Under the pieces are notes generated by a model. That model was not told the DNA's origin. It searched no databases and saw only the letters and a program-made list of their open reading frames with translations. The position numbers and the translations under genes were made by a program. Positions 1-10,639 of a stretch of 64,000 nt of DNA are shown in pieces; positions within the stretch are counted from its first letter, which is position 1; the number at the start of each line of letters is the position of its first letter. The stretch covers positions 14,842,001 through 14,906,000 of the forward strand of contig NC_079489.1 of assembly GCF_020520425.1 (NCBI RefSeq), read 5' to 3'. The DNA is from Spinacia oleracea (taxonomy: Eukaryota > Streptophyta > Magnoliopsida > Caryophyllales > Amaranthaceae).

Positions 1-1275
1 ATACTCCGTACTCCACAGTTGGCAATCTTAACATTATCGACTAAATTTTGTGATGGTTTGCAAGTATGTATCGAATCCAATAGTTTCCTCTCAAGTCTAA
101 TCTCCCCAAGTTGCTACAGGCATTGGCAGCCTCACTAGAATCAGACTCACTGGAAGCATTCCTTATGGGGTTTGGGAAAGCTTCAAAGCCTTGAGTTGAT
201 ATATTAATTAAGGGAGTGTTCGCAAATGCAATCAAATGAATGTATCTCTTGTTGGAAACAGTAGGCTTTGTGGAGGGCTACATCTAGACCTGGTTATTGG
301 ATAGGGTAATCCAATGGATATAGGATTAGGGTCAAGTTAATAGGGCTTTTATTGGGCAGGGCTCTTATTGGACATGGCCTTTATTGGACAGGGTCATTAT
401 ATGGTCAAACTTATACTACAATTATTTTGAAAATAAAAATAGTAATGATACAAAAAATTACGTGCATAGCTTCGTATTTACTTGTACTTGCACATGGCTC
501 TTTTGTTTTTCATTTTTCATTGCTCGTTTATTGACCCGCCCACTAATGACCCGCTATTGACCCGCGACCCGCCTATTATCGACCCTCTAAAAATGACCCT
601 TTCAATACCCGACCCTCTTTTGACCCGCACCGACCCTGACCCGCCCCGCCTGATAACCAGGTCTAGCTACATCTACCAAGATGCACATAGTGTGTTGTAC
701 TCCGTACATGAAAGGTCATAGCAAGAAAAGGAAATCAACTCCAACAATGGCCCTAGTGAACAATTAAGCCATTTTTTAAAGTCCTATGCCATATATATTG
801 CCATGCTACTAAAAGCAACTAATGGGTTTTCGTCTACTTGGTTCTGCTACATTTGGGTCTGTGTTTAAACTTTAAAGGGATCCGAGTGCGAGGCATTCTT
901 GAATCTTGATAGACTGTGGAAATCTAAGCAATTGATGCACTCAATTATCTTCATCATGAATTAATTGCTTGATCACGACATGGTCGCGCATGTATCAGAT
1001 TTTGGATTTTCATCAACCCTTACATCCAAATTATCAAACTAGTTCAATTGGTATCAGGGGAACTGTTGGCTAATTGGCTTTGCTGCCCCAGGTAATTAAC
1101 TTAATGACATCTTAAATCTTAGTGACCTAAATTGACACATACTTTTATTTCTTCCAATCTTTTCTAAAATAGTAGAAAGCTCTCAATATTTTCTACTTTT
1201 TGCTTTCTAAATTTTTGATGCATTCTTTATCCTAAGAGTATGGCTTGGGAGGAGAGGAGAAGTATCCCCTGAGGC
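1..1275 (+). pseudogene. Decayed LRR receptor-like kinase (EFR/FLS2-like)
   Basis: Broken remains of a leucine-rich-repeat receptor kinase. Around 140-190 one frame reads an LRR motif (LTGSIPYGVW). Around 205-285 another gives the end of the ectodomain (GVFANA, then VSLVGNSRLCGGLHL), the usual sequence just before the transmembrane helix. Kinase pieces follow: LLKATNGFSS near 806-840, ALNYLHHE near 930-955, DMVAHVSDFGFSSTL near 976-1020, SSIGIRGTVG near 1040-1070, AAPG near 1082. The EYGLGGEE segment restarts after what looks like the conserved kinase intron (about 1091-1236). Frames change repeatedly, stops are frequent, and the HRD catalytic loop is deleted between LHHE and DMVAHVSDFG, so no kinase can be made. 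A 381-bp transposon interrupts it at 285-665. Family assignment is by motif recognition; the part left of base 1 is outside the window. Confidence 0.8.
277..673. mobile_element. Non-autonomous hAT-type element with 8-bp target duplication
   Basis: The element (285-665, 381 bp) starts TAGACCTGGTTAT and ends with its inverse ATAACCAGGTCTA, a 13-bp perfect terminal inverted repeat. The 8-bp direct repeat GCTACATC lies on both sides (277-284 and 666-673). An 8-bp duplication is the hAT signature. The right half is full of GACCCGCC-like subterminal motifs and the left half has related TTGGRCAGGG motifs in inverse sense, as expected of transposase-binding arrays. There is no transposase ORF, so it needed an enzyme in trans. 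It landed in the receptor-kinase pseudogene. Confidence 0.88.
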
Positions 1276-1532
1276 TGATCTCAGCAGATGTTCAATGTAC
1301 TATATGTGTGTACGTTATACCTATCTGTACGTAAATCTATACATCCCAGAGCGAATTCATACCCTGTTTCTGTTTATGTACGTATGTCTATTGTTTAACC
1401 ACCATACACATTACACAGATGAGAATGCTTATGATTACCAAAAAATAATGTATCTATTTTGTTTTTGCTTCTCTAAATTTCATTCAGAACCTATATCAGT
1501 AAGTGAGCATGAACTTCACCTTCACTGGCCAC

Positions 1533-4500
1533 TTAACCAGTGAAAGAGTTGGGCATTCTATACTGATCATGCTCAGGAACTCTCCAGCAAGCTTCCATTC
1601 TCTTAGTTTTGGGCAACTGTACAATGTTGGGCAGCTCTGAAGCAGGCACGATACTCAGTTTCATCTTCCCAGGCATTCCTCGGTAGCCGCTGCTCAGATT
1701 GCTCCTGAAATCCTTCTCAAGTGAAGTTACATTTATATCCATAGGTCGATCAGTACCAAGCCCCCAGTAAAATACTACACTTTTCTTTGAATCTACATTT
1801 CCAGAATGTTGATCAACATATTCTGTGGGGTTTGGGTCACACAGAACGTTCATCTCCTCCAACTGCAACCAAACCCAAATATATATGAGAAAACCCTCTG
1901 ACCACAGGAAACGTAAAGGGATTCGAGAATAAAGAAAACAATTGAAAAATGGCTAAAGAAGAATGCCAATGACACAATTGTAGCACGCAAACAAGTGTTT
2001 AGCCCATTAGTCAACAAAACTGAAAAGAGGAAGGAAAACAATACGACTTGAGTAATACATTTGCCTGCTTTTTTCTAGGAAGAAAAACAATACAACTCAA
2101 AACAAAAATCCACCAAAATCAAGCATAAAAGGTGGGGGGAAACATGAGACAGCAACAACTTATCACTATAGAGTGTAGAGCTAATTATTATATGCCCATG
2201 ACTCAAAAACCTGAAGAGGATCAAATATCATCACTTACCTTCAAAATGAGAGAGGGAAAACGTGATTTCACCCGTCCAATCCAATCTCCCAAATTATCTT
2301 TCGCACAAGCTAAAAGGTCAATTTTCAGAAATCGGGAATATAACTGCCGATACATGTTACTGTAAGGTTCAAATAGATTCACCCACTCAAAGTCAGGCTG
2401 CAGGATCCCCTGTAATTTTAAAAATACAAAATGTTAAGCATATTAGTCAGGGAAAGCTGTAAAATACAACTAAACATAGGTCAGTAAACAGTGTATGTTT
2501 CACTCCAATAAAGATGAACCATTTTTGTTTGTCAAAGTGTATTTTATCTTTTCCTCCCTTCATAGACAAAGATAGTCCAAAAATAAAAAGTCTTATAAAA
2601 TGGTCAGCCTGGTTGCACAAATGTAACTACTTCATAAATTATAAAATAGTCATTTTTTATAACAAATAAAAAGTAAAAAAAATCAAGCATGCTAACCATG
2701 GTGAGTTTATGCCCTCGGAGAAATTCATTCATGATTCGGGTGAATGTGCTCCGCGTGACGTTAGACTGGCAGCATTCGGAAGGGCTACAAGGCATTCTAA
2801 TAGGCATCCAACCTTTCTCGATCACATCTCGCACAACTTGAATGGTATTACCTTGCAAAACAACAGGTATAGGCCAGGGCCAGTTGGCAAATGTATTAAA
2901 GAACTTAAGCACAAGGGCACTTAAGCAAAAATCTGGACTCGTCTGGCAAATGAAAGCTGATAATATAGCCAAATGTATCCCTCCGAGGAATCCAAACAGC
3001 TGCGGAAAAAAAAGAGTTGTCAAAATTCTGGTAATGCGGATATTATTATCCCAAAAGATGTGACTAGATGGGAATAAAACTTTGTGACAGGAATGTAAAT
3101 ATTGAATATGTATGAGATATGTAGCTTTAAACAGCAGAAAAATGGAAGGAAATTACTGAAATGCGCTATTGTGCATTAAATGAAAAGGAAAAATAGTGAA
3201 ACAGTTAAAGAAATTTGGGTGGGCTATCCGACTGATGGCATAAACGTAAGCGATGATTATCAAGTGTTAGCAAAGAAACAATGATATACCTAACTTAATA
3301 ATAAAAGTTCTAAAGTTCTGCAGTTTGCATAGAGATATGGTTAAAACAAAAGAAAAAACATAAGGCCTTCTATTACTGGTACTGTAGGATCATAGCATTG
3401 ATTAAGTGAACATATTATACTTTATCGAAATCAAAATTGTTTGCTTATAACCAGAAAGAGTGTAAGTTGTCTCTCGTTTCTGCTTCACATTGAGTACAAC
3501 TGATGGTACCAAGTTACGACAATTCCAGATGAGAAAAGAATGAGGTTATATAGTAAAGGAACTCCATTCTTATTAGTTTCCTTGAAACCATTCCAACTTT
3601 GATTTTAACAGTCACTCCCTATACGGGATATTCTTCATAAGCAGAACAGATTGTTGTGTGATTTTAAGAGATCCGGAAGTCACATATCAAATGTAATAAA
3701 GCGAGTACATGCACCACATTTATGCTTTCTAAAGCTTAAAATCAGCCATGGAACACATATATGCAAAGACAAAGTATCCATCTTGAACTGACAAAGTTCT
3801 AACAAAAATTACTTACATGACCATAAACACCACGTTGTTTGGCCCAAAACTTGACGCACCGCAGCAATGACTGAAAATTCTGCAACATATGAACCACAAA
3901 TATGAGGAACACATACTACAATGCAAACTCATTATTGGAAGGTGGTGGGTTTAGTCTCCACGCAATTTAGAAAGGATATTCCACATAGTGTTGCAAAATA
4001 AAATGAAAACTTCTATCTATCATCAAGTTGGCTAGCTATTAATTCTAAGAGAATCACCATGAACAACACATTTGTACGTTTACCTCTTTATCTTCCTTTC
4101 ATAAATTTGGTTGCATTTTAAGTAAACGTGCACAATTGATAAAGTCTCTAACTTCAAACGGGGTTGCTATCAAAACGCCTTTTACCTTTCCACTCTCCTT
4201 GGGCATCATTTCAAAAGAAGTTGAGGAGCAATTTAAGGTTACCCTACAACTTCAAGCAAAGGCAAAGCCCCTAAAGCATAAATCCTTTAAAGTCATTCCT
4301 TCTCCCACTTGCCCAAGGCACAGCCTAATCAATACATACAGTTCTCATAAATCTTAAATTGAAAGCGTGGGAAAGAAGTTTAGGGAATTTCATGACGGAG
4401 ATGATGATTAAAGCAAGACTCAGCCAAATGGAGTTTGGTAACGAGATTTCAACAAAGCGGAGAAGTAAAAAGACATAATATGTCCTAAATGATAGGAAAT

Positions 4501-7500
4501 GAAAACTAGGGAAGGCCAAATAAATCGAGTACTAGTAGTAAGTGGTAAAGCATATGTATCTCGCTCAATTATCCATTGAGTCCCTTATCACAAAAGACCA
4601 GCCAAGTTCAACCCACTTATTGAACCAGGGTTCCACTTCATCATTTAAAGTGATTGTTAGTGCAATACTCAACACAGCCCACCTGAAAACATCACCGACT
4701 TGCTAATTCAACTTCAATGCGGACAGAAATCAAGAAGTTGCATGATAACTGATTAAGGACATGAAATACAGGAAGAGTAGCTCTACTTCCATCAGAAAGG
4801 GGTTAATATTGACATCAACCAAACAAATGCCAGCAAAAGAGCCTAAACTTCAGATTTCAAAAGCAATAATTGACAGTGCCAAAACAGACTAATTCAAGAA
4901 GAAATCATAATATATAGTACAATATTAGCCATAAAGCATCCTTTCCTATGAGACACTAACTAAAAACACAAAACAATGTTAACCTTACAGGGAAACAAAC
5001 CCCTCTAATAGAAAAAGAAAGAAAGATACAAAGTATATCTTTAGCAAAAGCATACTTCATGTTTTCACCACATTCATCCTGTGGCCAGGGCCCACACAGC
5101 ATATCTGACAACTTTGGTTAAACTGCAAAATCTTCATTTTTAAAAGGATGTAGGAGGAAAGTAATTTCTGGAGGGACTTTTGGACTAAAAATGGCTCTAA
5201 AAGCAGAAGGCTGCACACATTTGTCAAGAAAAATAGCAGGGACTCAGACAACATACTACCTCCAGGTGTGGAACAAGTTGAAGGATGCGTTTGTTAACAC
5301 GTACACCAGATAAGATTTTCAAAGTAGTTTCATCAATACTGGTTGGTAACATTGGGCTCAGCATATCCACATTCTGCATTTAAAATTTCAATTAATTCAT
5401 CAGGATATAAACACAATGTTAACGAAAACAAACTCAACTATGAAACAGAAACAAACAGAATGAATATTAATACTCATTAAGCTATGAACTGATCAGACTA
5501 GTTTTCCATCTTCAAACAGAGAGCCTTCACTCACTTCAGGAAGTCGAGCATATGGCATATCAACAGCTATCCCTTCAAATATAAACCTCATTAAAGGCAC
5601 CTTAGCATCCTTGACACAATGGATTTTAGACACTCCGGATGTGCTTTTAAGAACATTGTGTAAACCAATAAAGAAATCCTCCTGCAATGCCAAAAACTAT
5701 TATGAGAAAACATTTAACACATAGCCACGCATCAATTCCATATAATAGAAGGGAAAAAAAACTTACTTCCATAGTAGCAAAGAAAGGGCCGAAACATAGA
5801 GCGTCGATGTCTGATTCAGAATTATGAACCTGGATAAATAATAGAAATAAAATTACAACAAAATATCAGGAATCTGGAACATAAGCAATCACCGGAAACA
5901 CAAATACCTCCAAGAAAAGTGTTAGACTGTTTGCTTATACGTAATCTAATGCTTCGTCAACTTTATTCACTTACTCCCTCAAAATCAAACAATTATAGAG
6001 CATCGGTTCTAAATATATATTAATATGAGCTTCATTATCAGCTGATTCAATCTTAAAATGATATCTAGGATTTTCTTCAACTTTCATAGAGATTTCAATT
6101 ACATATAATTTCATTAGCTGGCACATATTGTTTAAAAATAGTTTTGTAAGTACCCTGCCTACCCTCTCGACTCCTTATTAGACCTCAAGTACCCTTGACA
6201 CTCCAACATGGATATGGACATTCAACACTTTATTGTGGACCAAAAACATGCACATTTAATAAAATGGCCAGTCCTCAACACATAGTCATGTCCGACACTA
6301 TTACAAGTCCAGGAAACATGATTTCACAACAGTCAAGAATAGGAAATTTCAAACCCCCCCCCCCCCCCCCTACGCCCAACACACACACACAGGGGCAGGG
6401 GAGGATAGAAAGCAGCATAGGCAAACGGATCTCACAACCAAAGAAAATGCAATTTCCAATTCTGTTGAAAATCACACCATGTACTAAAATCAAGTTCACA
6501 TTTCACTTAGCGTACGGGACCATTAAATTTATACTCCTGAATATGTGGAGGCATTAAAGTTATACTTAGCTTGTATGTAGAGGTCAAGGTGTTTAAAACT
6601 GACTAAAAGGCCCTATTAACTGTTGTAGACCTTTAGTAGTTGCAGGCTATTATAGGTAGCTATCAAAACTTTAGTGTGATAACAAATTGTTGGATTAGAA
6701 AGAAAGAAAAAAACCCTAATAAAAAAATCTACTTTTACTCATTACTCCCTCCAATCCTTTTCTATTGCAACATATACTCTTTCGGAATTTCATATCAATT
6801 GAAAGAGTTTCTGATTTTGGACCATTTTGACACCTGAGATGACTTTCTTGCTCTTACTCCAATGTTTCTCTCTCTTCCTTGTACATATTCATGTAGGTCA
6901 AATGGTCCAACCCCAACCTTTTTTCCCTTTTCTTTATCTGTGTGCCCAACCCATGTGTTAAAGTAGACAAGGAACGGAGGAGGTTTTTAGTTTTTTTAGT
7001 TTCTCCAGAACACTAATTTTACCTCTAAAAGCTACCCCATTTCACAACTCCATCGAACACTGCGTTTTACAGTTGTTTTTTTTTTTTGAGGGAAACACTA
7101 TGTTTTACCCGTTAAGAGTTTGAGTGGGTCAAAATTCTAAAAGCTAATTAAGAAGTTATTGCAAAACAGGGCCTAAATTTAGTAGAGAAAAGTCCAAGAC
7201 TCCAAGCATTAAACAATGCAATCTGATCACAATATATCAAAAAAAAAAGTTTAAACAAGCCCAAAATCTTAAACACATTCCTTAAAAAAAGGTGAGTTCG
7301 TGTGTGTAAGATCTACAATAAACATAAGGCCATGCACATAGTACAAGAGAGAAGCAGAATACTTACCCCGAGGCCATAAGATCCATAAATTATTACTCCA
7401 GCTGATGCATTGCTAATCCCATTTTCAGGACGCTTCCTCTGCCAAGCAACTTTTGTGATCCAATCCTGTACAATCTACAGCACAGTAATAATCACCGATG

Positions 7501-9204
7501 AGCCAATTAAAAGTAAGTCCAAGGACACAAAAGCAGTTTGAATCAGATGCATACAACACAAAAACAGTAGCAGTAGTTCAGATAATTAGCCGCACGATGA
7601 AAGGAGTTAGTGCCTCTGTCAACAGTTTAACTGACTGATGCCCTCGAACAACATACTAGTAGCTCAAGAAGGCCATGAATGCTAGCCAAGATATAACTCC
7701 AACAGCTAGCATTGTGCAATAGTGCAATAGTGCAATACATCCAAGTGGAAACTCCTGAGTTCAAAATCTCACTTTGGTGGAGTAGCAGGTGATATTATAG
7801 GAAAATGGAACCACAGGTATGGAATCTCCAGACCCAAAATACACTCTGAAACTAAGGAGTACTACTTATAAAAGCTTCATATTGCAAACCAATAAGTTTG
7901 ACTTGGATCATATGCAAAACTTTAATATCATTACAGCTCAAATAGCACGATACAATGACTTTTCGACAAATTTGTTAGCTCGGGATTTCAAATTTATCAA
8001 TACGAACTTCTGAATAATCTCTTCCTCCCAGCCCGGAGGAATGGAAGAATAAGAAAAGCTCAAATTTGATTTATGTCTAGCGTGAATGCCAATATTACTA
8101 CTTTCTTCAACCGATAAAGGGAGTTCATTGCTTCTAAAGTTCTAATAAACAGAGTTTGAAATTTGAAGCAATGCCATTTTTTGTTATAATAGTAATATCT
8201 AAGTAAACAATTACACAATAAATACCTTCATGGCATTCTCAATTTCCCATACTATCCCGACATAAAAAAATCTCAACTTAACCTCCGTCTACACTCTACG
8301 CAATTACGCATGAAAGAACAGGTTTATGATCAAGAGATCTATACTGTTATCCCGACATGAAAGAACAGGTTTATGATCAAGAAGTCTATAATGTTATCAT
8401 TAACCATACACCTCCAAGCATCCAATGAAACTTCGGCCTAGGTAGATTTGTCATGGTAAACGGGTCAAATTATGCAACTTTAATTACGTGGTCACAAATA
8501 TACAATCAGGTCTTATTTCCTTAATTAAAAGTTATGCATTTCCACAAATTTCACCCCAAAATCTTATACGACATTTGCATCAACAACAACCAAGAAAAGC
8601 ATATAAAGAATAATTCTTAATAAACACACCCAAAACATGAATTTATCAAAATGGGCAATCTTATAAACTAAATTCCACTCGTTAAATCAAATAAAAAGGC
8701 GCAAAATAATTTATTTATTTTTAATCTATGAAAAGAAAAGAAATACCTTCTCCAGCCTCAGAACGATGGATCTTCTTTTGAGTGTCTCGTCAGGAGATGG
8801 CACCAGACCTTCATTAGCCATGAACTAAACCCAACAAAAACATCAAACCACCATACATTAATTTGATAATAAACCAATAAATTTGAAATATATCCCTAAA
8901 ATTTGAAATTAACCCGTAAATTTTGAAAATTAAACCCAAGAATTAACATTCAACCAAAAAGTAAATTAACAAAAACCAAGATAAATAAGTTAAACATTCA
9001 ACCCAAAAGATATTTAACATTATACCCAGAAAAAATAAGATAAAACCCAGAAAAAATGGACAAATAGGGAAGTACCTGAAGCAAAGAGATAGAAAGGAGA
9101 AAATCCGTACGAACAAGGAAATAAGGAAGTGGAACACATCCGACAACCTCGTCTGAATTAGTTACTGCAACTCTTCCTCCTCTTTGATTGTATGCATTTG
9201 CCAT
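1533..9204 (-). CDS. PAPS3: Nuclear poly(A) polymerase, short PAPS3-like form
   Basis: Adds poly(A) tails to RNA. Ten coding exons, all GT..AG and frame-preserving: 9204-9076, 8824-8747, 7474-7367, 5829-5767, 5681-5499, 5373-5260, 3879-3817, 2999-2697, 2409-2239, 1862-1533; 513 aa. The nucleotidyltransferase core is visible: GSYGLGVHNSESDIDAL (residues about 100-116) carries the helix-turn GS motif and the two catalytic aspartates of the DID triplet, and IAVDMPYARL (about 165) supplies the third. The PAP central domain follows (FWAKQRGVYGH; LFGFLGGIHLAIL; the PWPIPV stretch), then an RNA-binding-like domain (WIGRVKSRFPSLILK to the stop). The protein ends directly after that domain, without the long basic C-terminus and nuclear signal of the larger plant PAPs, which is why I choose PAPS3-like. 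Start: first in-frame ATG, in an exon whose 5' part is UTR; a further 5' UTR exon ends at 9378. The exon-5 donor at 5498 (GTCTGA) is weak. Confidence 0.9.
6354..6370. repeat. Poly-C tract (17 nt)
   Basis: Uninterrupted run of 17 C in an intron of the poly(A) polymerase gene, followed by CA repeats. Length is likely variable and error-prone. Confidence 0.95.
6745..6983. mobile_element. Degenerate Stowaway-like MITE in poly(A) polymerase intron
   Basis: The left end CTCCCTCCAATCCTT follows a TA dinucleotide (6743-6744). The right end AAGGAACGGAGGAGG is its imperfect inverse. The ends match the CTCCCTCCGT terminal motif of Stowaway (Tc1/mariner) MITEs. The right-hand TA is lost. It lies inside the intron 5830-7366. 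Confidence 0.6.
8308..8397. repeat. Intronic tandem duplication of about 47 bp
   Basis: The motif starting CATGAAAGAACAGGTTTATG occurs twice with small differences (near 8309 and 8356) in the poly(A) polymerase intron 7475-8746. Confidence 0.75.
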
Positions 9205-9560
9205 ACACCAATTTGCAATCTTTAGTCCTTTCAGCGCTAGGAATGATTGCAAATTCTACAAACACAAAAAATAAAATCGATTAAAATATAATCTTGAACT
9301 CAAGAAAAGATGGAATTGCCGAAACGCAACAGACTATTATTAGAAGAAATTGAGGAGAGAGAAAAGGAAATGCGTACTGGATTGAGTTGGGGAAGAGTTG
9401 ACTGAATAGCAGCACGTTGGTTGAAGATGAAGTTGAAAGAGTAGCAATTTTTTGAGAGAATTTCTGGGTAATGTTGTGGTGGTGTGAAGTTTGGGTGTTT
9501 TTAAAATTATGAAAGGGGGCAAAATGGCAGATGGCAAATGAGCAATTTTCCGTTTGGCTT
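9205..9560 (-). promoter_or_regulatory. 5' UTR and likely promoter of the poly(A) polymerase gene
   Basis: The exon holding the start codon begins at 9255 after a TTTGTAG acceptor, so 9205-9255 is leader. A second leader exon ends at 9378 with donor GTACGC (intron 9256-9377) and probably starts near 9530. Joined, the frame is open upstream of the ATG but contains no in-frame ATG before a TAA near 9494, so it should be non-coding. No convincing TATA box was seen. Confidence 0.5.
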
Positions 9561-9661
9561 TTGCCATTGTAAATACATTTGGTCATTTCATGCTTCTGAA
9601 AGAGTACGTGTGTACGGCTACATCGAGGGTTTTCGCAAATTCTTGTTTAGGCCGGTTCTGG

Positions 9662-9898
9662 TCACATCGATGTACTGTTTATTTTTATTTTATTTTTTTA
9701 TTTTGTTTTACTACGAGGAGTTCCGACCATCTTCGGCGAGTGGACTAATCTTTCGCGGGAGTTTGCATGGGTACGGGCAGTATCCTTCCCAGTTGAGATT
9801 TTTTCCATTCCCAAGGCTCGAACCCGAGACCTTGGTTAAGGAGCAAGATGCCCTTAATCGTTCATGCCAACCTCAATTGGTTCACATCGATGTACTGT
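9662..9898 (-). mobile_element. tRNA-derived SINE with 17-bp target duplication
   Basis: The body (9679-9881) reads on the minus strand. Near its 5' end is TTGGCATGAACG (box-A-like), and about 40 nt further GGTTCGAGCCT, a good RNA polymerase III box B. The 3' end on minus is an A-rich tail (T-rich on plus at 9679-9710). The 17-bp TCACATCGATGTACTGT flanks both sides perfectly (9662-9678, 9882-9898). Box B, A-rich tail and long duplication define a SINE. The perfect duplication suggests a fairly recent insertion upstream of the poly(A) polymerase gene. Confidence 0.85.
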
Positions 9899-10194
9899 AG
9901 TATTGATGTATTGGCTATTAATCTTATATGTACGCGATGCATGCGAGATTATATAAAAACTTAGAATTGAATGTTTACAACTAATCATAACAAATACAAG
10001 TAACACGCAATAAAAATGTTCGTAAAGTTCATATAAAGAAAAATTACACATCATCTCTATTTAAGAACATCTAATTAGTAAAACATTGTACAACTCATGT
10101 TATGCCCCAAAATTTTATGTTGTGAATAACAATAAAGAAAATATTATTTTATAAATATTTACCTCAAGATAGTTTATCTTAAAGAAACTAATTG

Positions 10195-10480
10195 ATTCTT
10201 GTTGTCCCGAGCCGGGTTGTGACTGATGCGGCTATTCGGGAGCGGGTCAAGTACGAAGCACGTTGCCGAGAAATTGGTTATGGCTTTATTCCGTTGTCTT
10301 TCTCCTCTTAAGGGGAACTGGATAAGGATGATGTTGCGTTGTTGAAGCGGGTTCAGAAGTTCTCTAGGACTCAGGATATTGAGGCTCGTGCTGCTGCTCA
10401 TATTTTTACCAGGATAAGCTTTGTTACACCCAGAGGAGTGGGGGCCCAGATTGTATCTCGGCTTCCCACTAATTATTTGT
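10195..10480 (+). pseudogene. Retroelement C-terminal protein remnant
   Basis: One frame reads TDAAIRERVKYEARCREIGY, then GFIPLSFSS, a TAA stop, GELDKDDVALLKRVQKFSR, and GARAAAHIF-like text (EARAAAHIFTRISF) to GVGAQIVSRLPTNYL and a stop. I recognise the layout (R..Y..C...G..F.PL, then a hydrophobic helix and a final RL) from C-terminal regions of plant reverse-transcriptase-type repeat proteins, but cannot name the family firmly. The single internal stop and lack of an upstream ORF make it a relic. It is followed within about 30 nt by a (TAA)n tract that could be a LINE-type microsatellite tail. Confidence 0.45.
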
Positions 10481-10510
10481 AAAATGATTGACTTTGATAG
10501 CATTTGATTC

Positions 10511-10550
<40 letters not shown>

Positions 10551-10572
10551 TAATAATAATAAATAAATAAAA

Positions 10573-10603
<31 letters not shown>

Positions 10604-10612
10604 AAGAAGAAA
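10511..10612 (+). repeat. (TAA)n followed by (GAA)n microsatellites
   Basis: About 60 nt of TAA/ATA units (10511-10570), then about 37 nt of GAA units (10574-10610). The first may be the 3' tail of the retroelement remnant just upstream. Confidence 0.9.
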
Positions 10613-10639
10613 AAGGTACTGGAAGTCATACTTCCTTTC

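Noticed and set aside
9281-9586. 101- and 75-codon minus ORFs over the poly(A) polymerase leader
   Set aside because: They run through a likely 5' UTR exon and its intron (donor at 9377), are not in frame with the enzyme, and have low-complexity translations.
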